DNA of 64,000 nucleotides from Leguminivora glycinivorella (lineage: Eukaryota > Arthropoda > Insecta > Lepidoptera > Tortricidae): assembly GCF_023078275.1 (NCBI RefSeq), contig NC_062976.1, positions 3,224,001-3,288,000 of the forward strand. Direction: 5' to 3'. Under the pieces are notes generated by a model. That model was not told where the DNA came from. It ran no database searches and saw only the letters and a list, made by a program, of their open reading frames with translations. Numbering within the stretch: the first letter of the stretch is position 1; each line of letters starts with the position of its first letter. Positions 32,413 to 42,872 of this stretch are shown one piece after another. Position numbers and translations under genes: made by a program.

Positions 32413-32418
32413 GATTTA
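32413..32418 (-). promoter_or_regulatory. Candidate poly(A) signal for the 7TM gene
   Basis: AATAAA on the minus strand (TTTATT on plus) about 115 bases past the stop codon at 32535. It is the nearest canonical signal in the right orientation. Confidence 0.4.
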
Positions 32419-32534
32419 TTTTATACTCGTATTTCGTAAAATATATTCTATCCGCAACCGCTCAATATACGTATATTACACAATTTTCACAACCACGTAT
32501 TTATATCTACAAACTCTATTATTTATGTATTAAG

Positions 32535-33641
32535 TTAAATTTCATTCTCCTTAGTGAGAATAGCAGTCAAGGTCACTTCATCTCTTTCAACATTGATGTT
32601 CTCTTCTTTACGCCATCGCCAGTGCTCTGACCATCCCCATCGATGACACCATATACATAGACAAACCAAATTTATTAATATACCATTAACTAGAGGCAAT
32701 ATTGATTCTTCAGTTGTTTCAAAAAATATTGCCTGACTTGTAATAAAACATATGAAAGTTACACTTAATAATTTTGTTTTAAATCCTCTAAATTTAAAAT
32801 TAGCTATAATCTTATAAATAATCACTAGTATAATTAAGATATACATTACAATATTTATAAAAATAGTTAATAAATAAAGTAGGGGAACAAAAACAACCAA
32901 TTCCATTTCGTAGTATAACGCTAAAGAAATGTTAAATGGTACACCCCAAATGAACATACAAGTTTTTTTATACTGAGTTTCCCAATCAACAATACCATCA
33001 AACATAACATTATTTGTAGAAAACACCACACAAGTTACAAACAAACAAAGTATTAAAGATAATCTAAGAAATATCATCAAAACTGTAGCTTTTTCATTAT
33101 CAGTTCCTATTTCAAATAACAGAAAAACTAGCGTAAATAACATTAATAGCGTTTTAGTTAAAATAACATTTATAAGAACGAAATGCTTAAAACTACGCCA
33201 ATTTGGTACTAGGATCCAAGAAGTTACAGCAAAAAGTAAAATTGTTATCGAGGCAGCTACAGTCAAAACCCATATTACATTTATTAAAATATTGTTGTGC
33301 ATTACTGACTCCTTTATAATATCATCTTCAACTGAAGTATAATTAAATGTATCGAAACTAACAGTATCTAAATTTACATCCTCTATAGAAGTTGTAGATT
33401 TGAAAAATACTTTAGAATAAATATCAGAGGCATTATTCTGAGTGACAGTACTCGAAATATAAGAATCACTAGAACTTTGAACGACAGTACTGGAAAAGTA
33501 AGAGGAACTAGTCGACGATTCAGAAGTACTCTGAACGATAGTACTTGATAACAAGGAAGTAACAGCCTCAGGAGGTGACTTCAGGCTTGTAGACGCCAGA
33601 TTCGTCACCGCTGCCACTTCCTGCTTCCAAATCTTCGTCAT
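32535..33641 (-). CDS. Predicted seven-transmembrane receptor-like protein
   Basis: The frame is uninterrupted for 368 codons with no intron needed. Residues 1-115 are Ser/Thr-rich, have no cysteine and contain three imperfect repeats around SSTIVQ, SSTVVQ and SSTVTQ, plus possible N-glycosylation sites (NAS, NYT). Hydrophobic segments lie near 118-144, 150-178, 183-208, 226-245, 247-279, 288-308 and 313-335. The second segment starts NWRSFKHFVLINVIL and the fourth reads CMFIWGVPFNISLAL, resembling TM2 and the GWGVP of TM4 in secretin/adhesion/methuselah receptors. The class-B cysteine before TM3 and any GPS motif are absent. The tail is short, with a WGWSEHWRWRKEE stretch. No signal peptide follows the first Met, and an in-frame TAA lies just upstream, so the true N-terminus may be on another exon (see finding). 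A gustatory receptor is less likely because I see no C-terminal TYhhhhhQF motif. Family call is moderate; ligand unknown. Confidence 0.65.
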   Translation of the reverse strand: MTKIWKQEVAAVTNLASTSLKSPPEAVTSLLSSTIVQSTSESSTSSSYFSSTVVQSSSDSYISSTVTQNNASDIYSKVFFKSTTSIEDVNLDTVSFDTFNYTSVEDDIIKESVMHNNILINVIWVLTVAASITILLFAVTSWILVPNWRSFKHFVLINVILTKTLLMLFTLVFLLFEIGTDNEKATVLMIFLRLSLILCLFVTCVVFSTNNVMFDGIVDWETQYKKTCMFIWGVPFNISLALYYEMELVVFVPLLYLLTIFINIVMYILIILVIIYKIIANFKFRGFKTKLLSVTFICFITSQAIFFETTEESILPLVNGILINLVCLCIWCHRWGWSEHWRWRKEENINVERDEVTLTAILTKENEI

Positions 33642-34022
33642 CAGATGTTATGGAGACCTGTAGATTGCCACAATAATTAAATTAAGGGAGAACCTTGGGT
33701 GCCAAGATGTCAATAGTTTGCGCCGTAGCGTACTAAATAAACTGTAATCTCTCTTGATCACACCACAGACTATTTAATAATACACTGTTATTGTCATTGG
33801 TGCTACGGAGAGGAGTTTCATTCGTTACGGTGTAAACGATTTCTATCACGAAGGTAGCTAATTAGGAAAAAAATGTAAAAAAAATGTAAAAATAGAATTG
33901 GAATTAAAAAAAATGGGAAACTAAAGAGGGTATTTTATATTACAGTGACGGAATTACGTTATGTAAACATTCTTTCTGAATTACCTTGTTTTCATGGGAC
34001 ACATAATTCACCGGAAGGTACA
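33642..34022. other. Upstream flank of the 7TM frame
   Basis: On the minus strand a plausible acceptor, GTGGCAATCTACAG, ends just before 33659. No upstream coding exon or promoter motif could be identified. Confidence 0.3.
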
Positions 34023-35027
34023 TTTGGATGGTGATAAGCAATAATGTGTCAACCCACAAAAACTAAAAAAATGAGATTTTAATGCCATGTTATAGCTGGA
34101 TTTTTAAACTTCTATTTGCAAAAATGACCTTTTCATTTTGAAAATTTTTACTATCCCAAAAGTAAAAAAATAGGTTAACACAAATCCTATATCGTGTGTT
34201 GCCTGTTTTGCATTAATATGTCAAGAACCTTAACTTATTATAGTAATTGGCAGAAGACATATTTAAATTACAATAATGTGTTATGAGGGTTGACTCAACG
34301 ATTTTTTTACACTTGACTCATTAAAACGCAAAAAATGACATAGTTACCCACTATGAGACTTGAATGATTATTGCAAAATGATATTTTATTCGTTGTTTTA
34401 TGCTACGACCCGTGTTATAAAACATAAGTCATTATTGTTAAATTATATTCGGGTCATAAATTGTTCGTTTTTGGTGTAAGTACCATGACACTATATTGTA
34501 AAATATAAATGTTCATATTAATTTATGTTTAAATAAGTTATGACTTAGTCCATTAGTATATTTTTGCACATGAATGGTTAATTCAGTACGAAATTGAACA
34601 TTTTAAGTCATGAATATACATATTCGTTATTATAATTTGCAAACATTTTTTACAAGTACGTGTTTATATAAAAATCTAATATAAGCTACTATTTTTTTAT
34701 AATTACTAATTACATTAAGACGTGTTAATGTATGCATAAAAATATTGTTTGATTTTTGAATACTTACTGAATGGTAGTTTATTATTTTGTTAAAGATATT
34801 TTATGTTTTGTTCTTGTACAAGTCATGAGTTATTCATAATTTAAATGACTTAGTCTATTTCTTAGCGTAAAAAAATATGTTGTTGTATATTTTAGATAAG
34901 TAGTTTGTTTTTTTTAAAGATGATTATTTGGTTTTTGTAACGATTTTTTGTTGAAAAAGCACAGATAATTTAAATATGTGTCTAGAAATGATCATTACTC
35001 TAATAGTTAATTTATAGTATTTTATTC

Positions 35028-35350
35028 AACAGGCGTTTAAAGGAGGTCAAGAAATATGAGGGGCGTACTTTCCACGAGTATTTTGGAGTCAGTTAAACAC
35101 CATTGCATACAATACTTTTACAACGACCATGCACTTAGTTTTTAATAGTTTTTTTAAATAATTCTCGCGAAATTCACACTGTTTCCTGTATTGCAAAGGT
35201 TTGCACTGTCAGCTCAGCTGCCCAAAGCCTTCCCGCGCACGCACGCAGTATCGTTAATGCAATGCGTTGCCATGATTACAGAACCAAACAATGCGTTTTC
35301 AGTTTTTTCGATACGCACAATCCTGTAAATGACGAATAACAGTTCGGGAG
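35028..35350. repeat. GGCGTTTAAAGGAGGTC repeat, copy 1
   Basis: CAACAGGCGTTTAAAGGAGG, GAGTCAGTTAAACACCATTG, CGCAGTATCGTTAATGCAAT and CGAATAACAGTTCGGGAGTA match 42484-42872. Pieces are also at 38945-39090 and 41100-41170. Confidence 0.7.
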
Positions 35351-35405
35351 TAGAAAAATCATTAAAAGGTTTGATTAATAAATTATGTATTGATTCCTAC
35401 ATGAC

Positions 35406-35666
35406 GACCGATCTGGCGCAGTCGGTAGTGACCCTGCCTGCTACGCCGCGGTCCCGGGTTCGAATCCCGGTAAGGGCATTTATTTGTGTGATGAGCACAG
35501 ATATTTGTTCCTGAGTCATGGATGTTTTCTATGTATATAAGTATTTATATATTATATATATCGTTGCCTAAGTACCCACAACACAAGCCTTCTTGAGCTT
35601 ACCGTGGGTCTCAGTCAATCTGTGTAAGAATGTCCTATAATATTTATTATTATTTTATTATTTATA
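35406..35666 (+). mobile_element. tRNA-derived SINE, full-length copy
   Basis: GATCTGGCGCAGTCGGTAGT, GGGTTCGAATCCCGG, GAGCACAGATATTTGTTCCT, CAAGCCTTCTTGAGCTTACC and a (TTTA)n tail. Nearly identical to 14361-14614. The frame at 35329-35514 is SINE sequence. Confidence 0.9.
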
Positions 35667-36099
35667 CCTAATAACATAAGTGACCATGACTGATATGTTA
35701 CTTAACACTTATAAAGTTAAAAATATGCATAGGTAGAGTATTTTACAATAACAATTTATGTGCTTTAACATGTTTATTTAAGACTCATAGATATTTTTAA
35801 ACAATTAGCAAAAGTGGGTTAAGTATCATAACACAGTCTTGAAAAAGTTTGACGTCGTCGAACAATTCGCAATAAAAGAAAAGGGCATTATTTCGTCAAA
35901 TTGAAGTTTGTTTTGAAATTAAGCTACAATAATCACTACTACTGAACGTATTATAGCTGAAAAACACAACAATCTATATAAAAAACAATGTTTTTTAAGA
36001 GAAACACAAAAAAATGAGAAAAAATCTTTAGACGCCATTTTCTCAAAATGGTTGGCGTGTGGGTTGACACATTATTGCTTATCACCATCCATTTTTTCT

Positions 36100-36881
36100 G
36101 CAATTGACCCTGATATGTATCGTTTTGTTTTTGTTTATTTACAATTATTTACTCCAATGCTTAATAAAAAAATCGTGTTAGATAATGTAGGTAATGTAAT
36201 GTTGTGGTAATCATTTACATTTAAACTCCAAGTGCATATTATAGTCTACTTAATCTAAGTTAATACTAAATTGAATAAAGAAGTGAGTATAAGTATAAAA
36301 TTTCTTAAATACCTACCGTATATTGGTAAAATTTAAACGTTTTTGGGTTGTCTGTGTCCGTTCTTTTGACATTTGCCGCAGAAATGCAGTCTTTGCAACA
36401 CTGTAGCAGTTAATATGCAGTCCAAATCCAAAGATTATCTTAAATATCCTGTTTTACCAACGCTAAAGAAGGTTAGTCAAAATATACTTACATTTTGAAG
36501 CACAAACAGTTAAATTTAATTATTAACTGTGTCCGGTTAACGGATTTATTTATACTGAAATAATAAAACATGTTTCATAATATATAACATACTTGATACA
36601 GATTTTAATTAATAACGTAGCTTGATTATTTTATCAATAATTATTATCAATGACCTAATTCAATTCACTCTCTATATTACTCATGAATTAAAATAAATAT
36701 GTTTAGCAGTAATAAAAGTCAAATTTTTTAACAATACTATATTATGGTAAAATTAAATTTAAACATACAAATAGGTAGGTATCTATAATATAACTGCAAT
36801 AATGAGGAATTCAACAATTAGAAGGACCTTAATTTACCGCTTTCACATTCCCCGATAATTGTATAATACTAAGTTATACAT
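36100..36881. other. No recognised feature
   Basis: AT-rich and unremarkable. No frame or repeat. Confidence 0.4.
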
Positions 36882-37030
36882 TATACGATAAGTGCGATAG
36901 GAAATTCAAAATGAGTGGCGATAAATCGATACGATTTGATAATTACCTACTTATTCGCAACATGTCTCGCACAACGTTTTACAGTAGATACATAATTATA
37001 GCCATTAAAATTTTTGACATAGTTACGTAA
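36882..37030. repeat. GAGTGGCGATAAAT repeat, copy 2 (diverged)
   Basis: See 6541-6765: AAGTGCGATAGGAAATTCAA, GAGTGGCGATAAATCGATAC and CGCACAACGTTTTACAGTA. Confidence 0.55.
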
Positions 37031-37084
37031 TAAGCTCATAACCTAACATCGGTAATACAGCGCTCTATTTACCATAAAATACAA

Positions 37085-37345
37085 AAGAGTACCAGTGGTG
37101 TCCTTTCCATTGTCCCCGCAGCTGGGGGGGTTGCGTCACATGCCAGGCACAGCCTGGACTGGCTTCAATGTCGTCAGACTTCAGTGAGACCTGCGTCTAT
37201 TTACTCGATATAAAAACAAAAGAGAGTCAAACCGTCTACACCAGTGGTGTCGTTTCCATAGAAACCGTTACTTGTCCCCGCTAGGGGGTTGCGTCACATG
37301 CCAGGCACAGCCTGGACTGGCTTCAATGTCTTCAGACTTCGGCTA
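37085..37345. repeat. Short direct duplication (about 140-bp period)
   Basis: CCAGTGGTGTCCTTTCCATT..GGGGGTTGCGTCACATGCCA..GGCACAGCCTGGACTGGCTT..CAATGTCGTCAGACTTC (37089-37180) is repeated at 37241-37340. The second copy carries GAAACCGTTACT after TTTCCATA. Confidence 0.8.
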
Positions 37346-37510
37346 GAGACGAATGACACCCCACATAGGTCTCCACCGTGGGGTTGGGATTTAAGGCAGC
37401 TCCTAACCCCATACACTGCTATACTGTGTAGACACGGACTCTCACATTTTAAAGAGACTGATTTGTATATATAGCGATGGACATTGAAAACTTTTGAAGC
37501 GCGATTCAGA
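37346..37510. repeat. GTGTAGACACGGAC repeat, copy 1
   Basis: TATACTGTGTAGACACGGAC..TCTCACATT and GTATATATAGCGATGGACAT..GCGCGATT align with TTTACTGTGTAGACACGGAC..CCTCAGTAACATGGG and GTATATATGTCGAGCGCCTG..GCGCGATGT at 50147-50240. Origin unknown. Confidence 0.45.
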
Positions 37511-37665
37511 GCAATGAACGTTAAATTCAAATTTAAAAGTATAATTTATAAGTTTTTACATAATTTAAAACAGTAAACGAATGTAAAAATTTGTAATATA
37601 TACTTTTGTTTATGTTCTAGAAAGAATAATGACGTAGTTTTGTTTAAATTATGCATTTGTGTCAG

Positions 37666-37774
37666 ATAAATGGTCGCATCCCTTTGTTAGATCCGGAATC
37701 GGCGATCGTAACGCCATCTGATGCATTCGCAAGAAGTTACAGAGCCTCTACCTGTGTACTCTACATTGACAAAG
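37666..37774 (+). CDS. Possible internal exon (weak)
   Basis: Between an acceptor, GCATTTGTGTCAG, and a donor, AAAG|GTATGA, lie 36 open codons plus one base: INGRIPLLDPESAIVTPSDA then FARSYRASTCVLYIDK. Composition is more protein-like and GC-richer than the flanks. No neighbouring exon was found and I do not recognise the peptide, so a chance open frame is quite possible. Confidence 0.2.
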
Positions 37775-38468
37775 GTATGATTGAAATCCCATATTAAAGA
37801 AGTATTTCAAAACCACAATTGTATAGGTATACGTATGGATATAATTATTAATTATACCACAAATTGTATTTCGTCTAATAATATTTAGGGTCTAACTAAT
37901 ATTTGTATTAAAATAAAACTACGAGGACTCTACATTAGCTAATAACTTGTTTCGATAAGAACGTAACAATAGACATAGAGTCATCAAAATATTCATATCT
38001 TCATGAACATCATATGATATTTACTTTGCAAACACATAGATTTTTTGCAAAAAAGACCTAGACTTTTAAAAAATTACAAGAAAACATGATCGAATTTATT
38101 GCTTAACTTATGTAGAAAAAAAAATAGTTTATGATAATATTTATGTAATATTTCTAATTTAATGATTGATATTTAACACATACTTATAAATAATCTTCAA
38201 GCACAATAAGTTACGCGAAATCATGACTGACGAAAACATCTCTACATTTTCTCCGAAATACGTACCTACTAAATAATAGAGTGTTCCTAAACACCGTGAT
38301 TTATACCTGGCACGGCGCCGGCATCACTTCCGATCCGACTTTATTCCGGATTAGGTTTAAGAGATAGCTAAATAATACGAAATTGTAGTTTTTAGATTAT
38401 TTGCACTTGTTTTAATACCAAGGTAAAATACCACGTTTCGTTTTATCAATTTATGAACTATTTTATGA
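37775..38468. other. No recognised feature
   Basis: AT-rich; no exon partner for the candidate at 37666 was seen. Confidence 0.35.
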
Positions 38469-38930
38469 AATAATAAATAAATAAATATTATAGGATATTC
38501 TTTCTTGCACAGATTGACTGAGTCCCAGCTCAAAAAGGTTTATGATGTGGGTACTCAGACAACGATATATATAATATACAAATACTTAGATCAAAATATA
38601 TAAAAGAAGAAACTGACTGACTGACATATCAACGCACAGCCGAAACCACTGGTTCTAGAAATTTAAAATTTAGCACGTAGATTCCTTATAAGATGTAGAG
38701 GAGCACTAAGAAAGTTTTTTTTAAAATTCACCTCCTAAGGGGGTGAAATGGGGGCTCAAAGGTTGTATGGGAAAACAAGATTAGTTTGACTATATTATTC
38801 GAAACATCACAGGGGTATTTCTAAATATATATGACTTTAGTACGCAGGCGAAACCACGAGCAAAAGCTATATATGTACATAGAAAACATCCATGAATCAC
38901 ACAAATAAATGCCCTTACTTATTGAATAAT
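38469..38930 (-). mobile_element. SINE interrupted by a 280-bp repeat
   Basis: 38469-38588 is the reverse SINE 3' half (TAAATATTATAGGATATTC, ACACAGATTGACTG...). SINE sequence resumes at 38871 (ATGTACATAGAAAACATCCA). Between them, 38589-38870 is a reverse copy of the element tandemly arrayed at 60234-61340: CAGCCGAAACCACTGGTTCT, GGAGCACTAAGAAAG and CGCAGGCGAAACCACGAGC. The tRNA-like head of the SINE is gone. Confidence 0.8.
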
Positions 38931-38944
38931 AGTATTTTCTGCAA

Positions 38945-39090
38945 CTGGTGGTTAAAATAAGTCAAAAAAGGTGAGTGGCGTGGGTAACAATTTGAGGCGA
39001 AGCCGAAAATTGTTAATAAAGACGCCACGAGCATTTTTTGACTCGGTTAAACACCGTTGCATGCAATACTTTTTCTACGATCCAGCATGA
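38945..39090. repeat. GGCGTTTAAAGGAGGTC repeat, fragment
   Basis: GAGTGGCGTGGGTAAC, AAAGACGCCACGAGCATTTT..TTGACTCGGTTAAACACC and ACGATCCAGCATG correspond to 42510-42575. Confidence 0.5.
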
Positions 39091-39606
39091 AAGAAAATTA
39101 AAAAATTAATTAATTTGAAAGAAAATTATAAATTCAACAAATACCTACTTTCAGTCATTTTAGCTATCTAGTGGACCACACCACCTACCATTTTGAATAT
39201 GCAGTTTGAGTGCAAACATGAAAATAAAACTGTCTATGGTATGGTTCTCTGAATACTGGCCACTAAGACGAATCGAGCCGCGTCGAATCGAGTTCTCATA
39301 CATTTGAATTCGATTTCATACAATAATTTAATTGCACAGACAGGTATTGAGCCTCAAAAGCTGGCCAAAATCCATTTTTTTTATTTACGCCGTACCCCTT
39401 CTTAACCATTGTTTCTTAAAACTAGAATAACCCCTCCACCTAGTAAAAAAAAATACCACGTGCTAAAGTCATCTATCACCCGTGTAGGCTTAGTCGAAAA
39501 TTACCGTTCGCCGAAAGCGTCTGCGTGATTGTTCGATGCACTCGAATTTCATTGTTTTCAAAAATTTGTTATTCCTTGATTGGCCCGTTTTGTGTTGGTT
39601 TCTAAT

Positions 39607-40332
39607 ATGGATTGCAAAGAACCAGGTATGTACTTTATTTAACACTAAATTTTACTTAAATATTAATTGATTTTCTTCATTAATACCCTTGAGAAGTGAG
39701 TACCGGGAAATTTTAAATAAAAAGATAAGTTTTTCAAGAACATTGGAATTTTTAATAAGTTACCAAGCATTATCCAGCTAACATTTGAATGACATGTTGA
39801 AGAATAGACTTTCCTTTATAATATAAAGTACAGAATAGCCACCCCAATGCACCCGCCTATTTTTGGTGATTTTTTTTCCGTAAGCACATTCGTTACTTGG
39901 TACATGAGATTTTACTTATTTTTACGTTTTTGTGTTTTAGGTTCTTCTGGAATCCGGGTATTATATAGGAATGATTTATTTGCTATTATTGAACGCTCAG
40001 ACAGCTCAACTTTTAACAAAAAGTTGCAATTTTTGGAGCAAGTATTACTGAATCTATATACGGAAAATGACCACAATATTGCTGACATAAAGCTGAAACT
40101 GTCTCGCATCAAGCATTAGTTTAAACAAAAATGGACAGCTGCTCTTAATACAAGTGCCAGATTCCTAGATAGCAGCATCGAGTAGCTCAAAGGATGCATA
40201 TCTCTACCAAAAGCAGGAGTCAGTTCTGGTCGTCCTGAAAAGACTTTCTTAGAGTTGAGCGACAGGAGCAAGAGACATAAAACAGAAATGTCCTGGAAGA
40301 AAGCTAATGTAAGCTTTGATGAAAATAACTAA
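39607..40332 (+). pseudogene. Two-exon relic of an uncharacterised protein
   Basis: ATG at 39607 opens MDCKEP and stops at a donor, CCAG|GTATGT (39626). A T-rich acceptor, TTTTTGTGTTTTAG, ends at 39940. Splicing in phase gives GSSGIRVLYRNDLFAIIERS.. to LKLSRIKH then TAG (40117). The same frame continues as FKQKWTAALNTSARFLDSS, TAG (40193), then LKGCISLPKAGVSSGRPEKT and FLELSDRSKRHKTE, to TAA (40330), which overlaps AATAAA. The SGRP.K.F.ELSDRSKR.KTE phrase resembles a family of arthropod uncharacterised, possibly transposon-derived proteins; that link is from memory. Two in-frame stops suggest decay, but the splice sites are intact. A short functional 65-residue product from exon 1-2 cannot be excluded. 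Confidence 0.55.
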
Positions 40333-40394
40333 TAAAAGTTGAAATATAATATTTAATGTCTTTCAACTTTCAATTTGTCAACCAGGAACCGTTA

Positions 40395-40895
40395 TAGTTT
40401 CGCCATGTCTGTCTGTCCGTCCGTCCGTCCGCGGATAATGTCAGTAACCGGTAGCACTAGAAAGCTGAAATTTGGTACCAATATATATATCAACCACGCC
40501 GGCAAAATGGTTAAATAAAAAGTGGAAAAAAATGTTTTGTTAGGGTACCCCCCCCCTACATGTAAAGTGGGGACAATTTTTTTTTTCATTCCAACCACAA
40601 CGTGTGATATATTGTTGGATAGGTATTTAAAAATGAATACGGGTTTACTAAAATCGTTGTTTGGTAATATTAATATTTTCGGAAATAATCGCTCATAAAG
40701 GAAAAAAAAGTGTCCCCCCCCTCTAACTTTTGAACCATATGTGTAAAAAATATGAAAAAAATCACAAAAGTAGAACTTAATAAAAACTTTCTAGGAAAAT
40801 TATTTTGAACTTGATAGGTTCAGTAGTTTTTAAAAAAAATACGGAAAACTACGGAACCCTACACTGAGCGTGGCCCGACACGCACTTGGCCGGTT
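40395..40895. mobile_element. Lepidopteran repeat ending CACGCACTTGGCCGGTTT
   Basis: GTCTGTCTGTCCGTCCGTCC start, GAAAGCTGAAATTTGG, GTAGGTTCAGTAGTTTTTAA-like text, TACGGAACCCTACACTGAGC and GTGGCCCGACACGCACTTGG end. Widespread in moths; runs of Cs at 40546-40556 and 40715-40722 lie inside. Confidence 0.75.
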
Positions 40896-42151
40896 TATTT
40901 TATCTTCTTGACCCTTAAATCTTAATAACAAATGGTTAGGAGGCCATTGGAACTTTAAAATAATTTTGGCCAACTTTTTGGGTCAAATACCAGTCTGTGA
41001 GTTGGTAGCAATGTTTTATAGAACTTTAACAGCTATATCGTGCTACTGCTACAAAATGTTTTCAGGGTATAGACTAGATAGACTTGTCCTGACATCTTTT
41101 ATGTAGGGTTTTAAAGTTCTATGTACGACCTTGTAACTCACGAATAACAGTACGGGAGTAGAAAAAACAATTTACTACACTATGATTTTGTTTCACCCCT
41201 CGCAGTGTCCAATACCTACGTAGGTACTTAATTGTACGTAATAAGTTCGCGGCCTAATCAGGGGTTGGCGCGTTTTCGCGGAACGCACGTTCGCACTTTG
41301 TAATGTTACTTTACGTTGCGAATTTTTTTTAAGGTTCATATGCGTTGTCCTCGTGTGGAATGGCTAATAATGTTTACTTAAATAAATATCTTGAATAAAA
41401 TAAATACCATAGGACATTTTTAAACAGGTCTACTATTGATTAAGTCCCCCGGAAAGATTCAATAAGGCTTGTGATGATGGAACTCAAACAAAAATATATA
41501 AATACTATATATATACCTAGAAAGTAACCAAGACCTGAATATAATAGAATAACATTTTATTGAGTATTAATTTGTTTTAATCCATAGGCAACCCTATCGC
41601 CGAACGCCGCGCACGTGCGGCTCATTTCTTTGTTAGAATTTTGTAGGCATTTAAAAAGGCGGCATGTCGCGAACATCAAAGTAGTGAGCCTTCTGTACTT
41701 ATACTATTATATATTCTGTGGTAATAAGTATATTTGCAATAAATGCTTTGTCGATGTCATTTTTCCCAAGATACAGGAGATCTAGAATCTACATATATGA
41801 ACAAAGACACCTTGTCTATGTCTATACAGGTCAGATCAGCAGTCAACCGGCAATACACCAAAATAAAGATGCGGGAAGCAATCTCCCCGAAACCTTTTTG
41901 TACTAAGTATTTTCTCGCGTCCTAATCCGTCAAGGAGTCTTCGAAGGCTTGTACTGTACTAATGTGTGCGGAATAAATAATGATACAGCCGCTACTCACA
42001 CATACATGTAACTATCAGGAACTTATCTAAACGCTACTTCTGGTTCCAGCTGTTTAATCTGTCCATATGTCACAGCAATTTTACTCAAAATTGTAAGTTT
42101 AATTTTGATAGGGTTTGGAATATACCTAGGTGTATTTTGTAAACCGCTACC
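40896..42151. other. No gene; repeat scraps
   Basis: 41100-41170 repeats the end of the GGCGTTTAAAGGAGGTC family (CTATGTACGACCTTGTAA..CGAATAACAGTACGGGAG). A 62-codon plus frame at 41743-41925 reads FSQDTGDLESTYMNKDTLSM but lacks splice context; not called. Confidence 0.4.
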
Positions 42152-42243
42152 ACACCTCGGACACTAGCGATCAAATATATGAAAGAGGCGCGTTCCTAGC
42201 ACACATGTCTAAGCTCGTGTAGGTGAACGCGTACCTACATGGT
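42152..42243 (-). repeat. Repeat of unknown class, copy 3 (partial, inverted)
   Basis: CACCTCGGACACTAGCGATC..ATATGAAAGAGGCGCGTTCC and TAAGCTCGTGTAGGTGAACG are the reverse of the ends of 2003-2239 and 22877-23108. Confidence 0.7.
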
Positions 42244-42483
42244 TGATAGCCAAGTATCATGCGATTTAATAGGTGTATTGGAAATAAAATGTTGCGAGTA
42301 AGGCATCCAAATCACTTCAATAACAGATTCCCGCTTCTGTTCTTTATCTGTGTGATTTCCATTTCATTTCGTGGCTAAAGATTTGCTTTTTAAATTATCT
42401 AAACTGTGTTGACAAATACTACATAATAATCAGTGTCAATGGACGTAGGTATTGAAATGCAGAGAAGAAATAGTATTTTATGT

Positions 42484-42872
42484 AACAGGCGTTTAAAGGA
42501 GGTCGAAAAATACTAGTGGCGTGGGTAAAAAAAGACGCCACGAGTATTTTTGACTCACTTAAACACCATGCACTTCGTTTTTAATAGTTTTCTATAATAA
42601 CTTTCGTGAAATTCACACTGCTTCCTGTATTTTGTACTGCCAGCGCAGCTGCTCAAAGCCATTCCCCGTCGGCTTACCGCGCACGCGCGCAGTATCGTTA
42701 TAACAATGCGTCGCCATGGTTACAGAGCCAAACAATGCGTTTTCAATTTTATTGTTACTGCGCGCGTGCGTGGAAGCCGGCGGGCGCCGGCTTTGGGGAA
42801 TAGACTTTTATGTAGGGTTTTAAAGATCTATGCACGACCCTGTAAAAGACGAATAATAGTTCGGGAGTAGGA
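42484..42872. repeat. GGCGTTTAAAGGAGGTC repeat, longest copy
   Basis: TAACAGGCGTTTAAAGGAGG..TCGAAAAATACTAGTGGCGT through CCGCGCACGCGCGCAGTATC and CGCCATGGTTACAGAGCC to CGAATAATAGTTCGGGAGTA. GCCGGCGGGCGCCGGC at 42776 is a perfect local palindrome. Confidence 0.7.

Larger units (their letters stand above)
34023..36099. mobile_element. 2.07-kb element with 33-bp terminal inverted repeats, no transposase
   Basis: GGATGGTGATAAGCAATAAT..GTGTCAACCCACA at 34029 pairs with TGTGGGTTGACACATTATTG..CTTATCACCATCC ending about 36091, with further weak pairing inward (AAAAATGAGATTTTAATGCC and GGCGTCTAAAGATTTTTTCTC). The interior is very AT-rich, has no frame above about 65 codons, and contains a SINE (35406-35666) and a second repeat (35028-35350). 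TSD not clear. Confidence 0.65.

Noticed and set aside
41743..41925. 60-codon plus frame FSQDTGDLESTYMNK...
   Set aside because: Protein-like in part, but an overlapping frame of the same length exists and there are no splice signals or homology that I can name.
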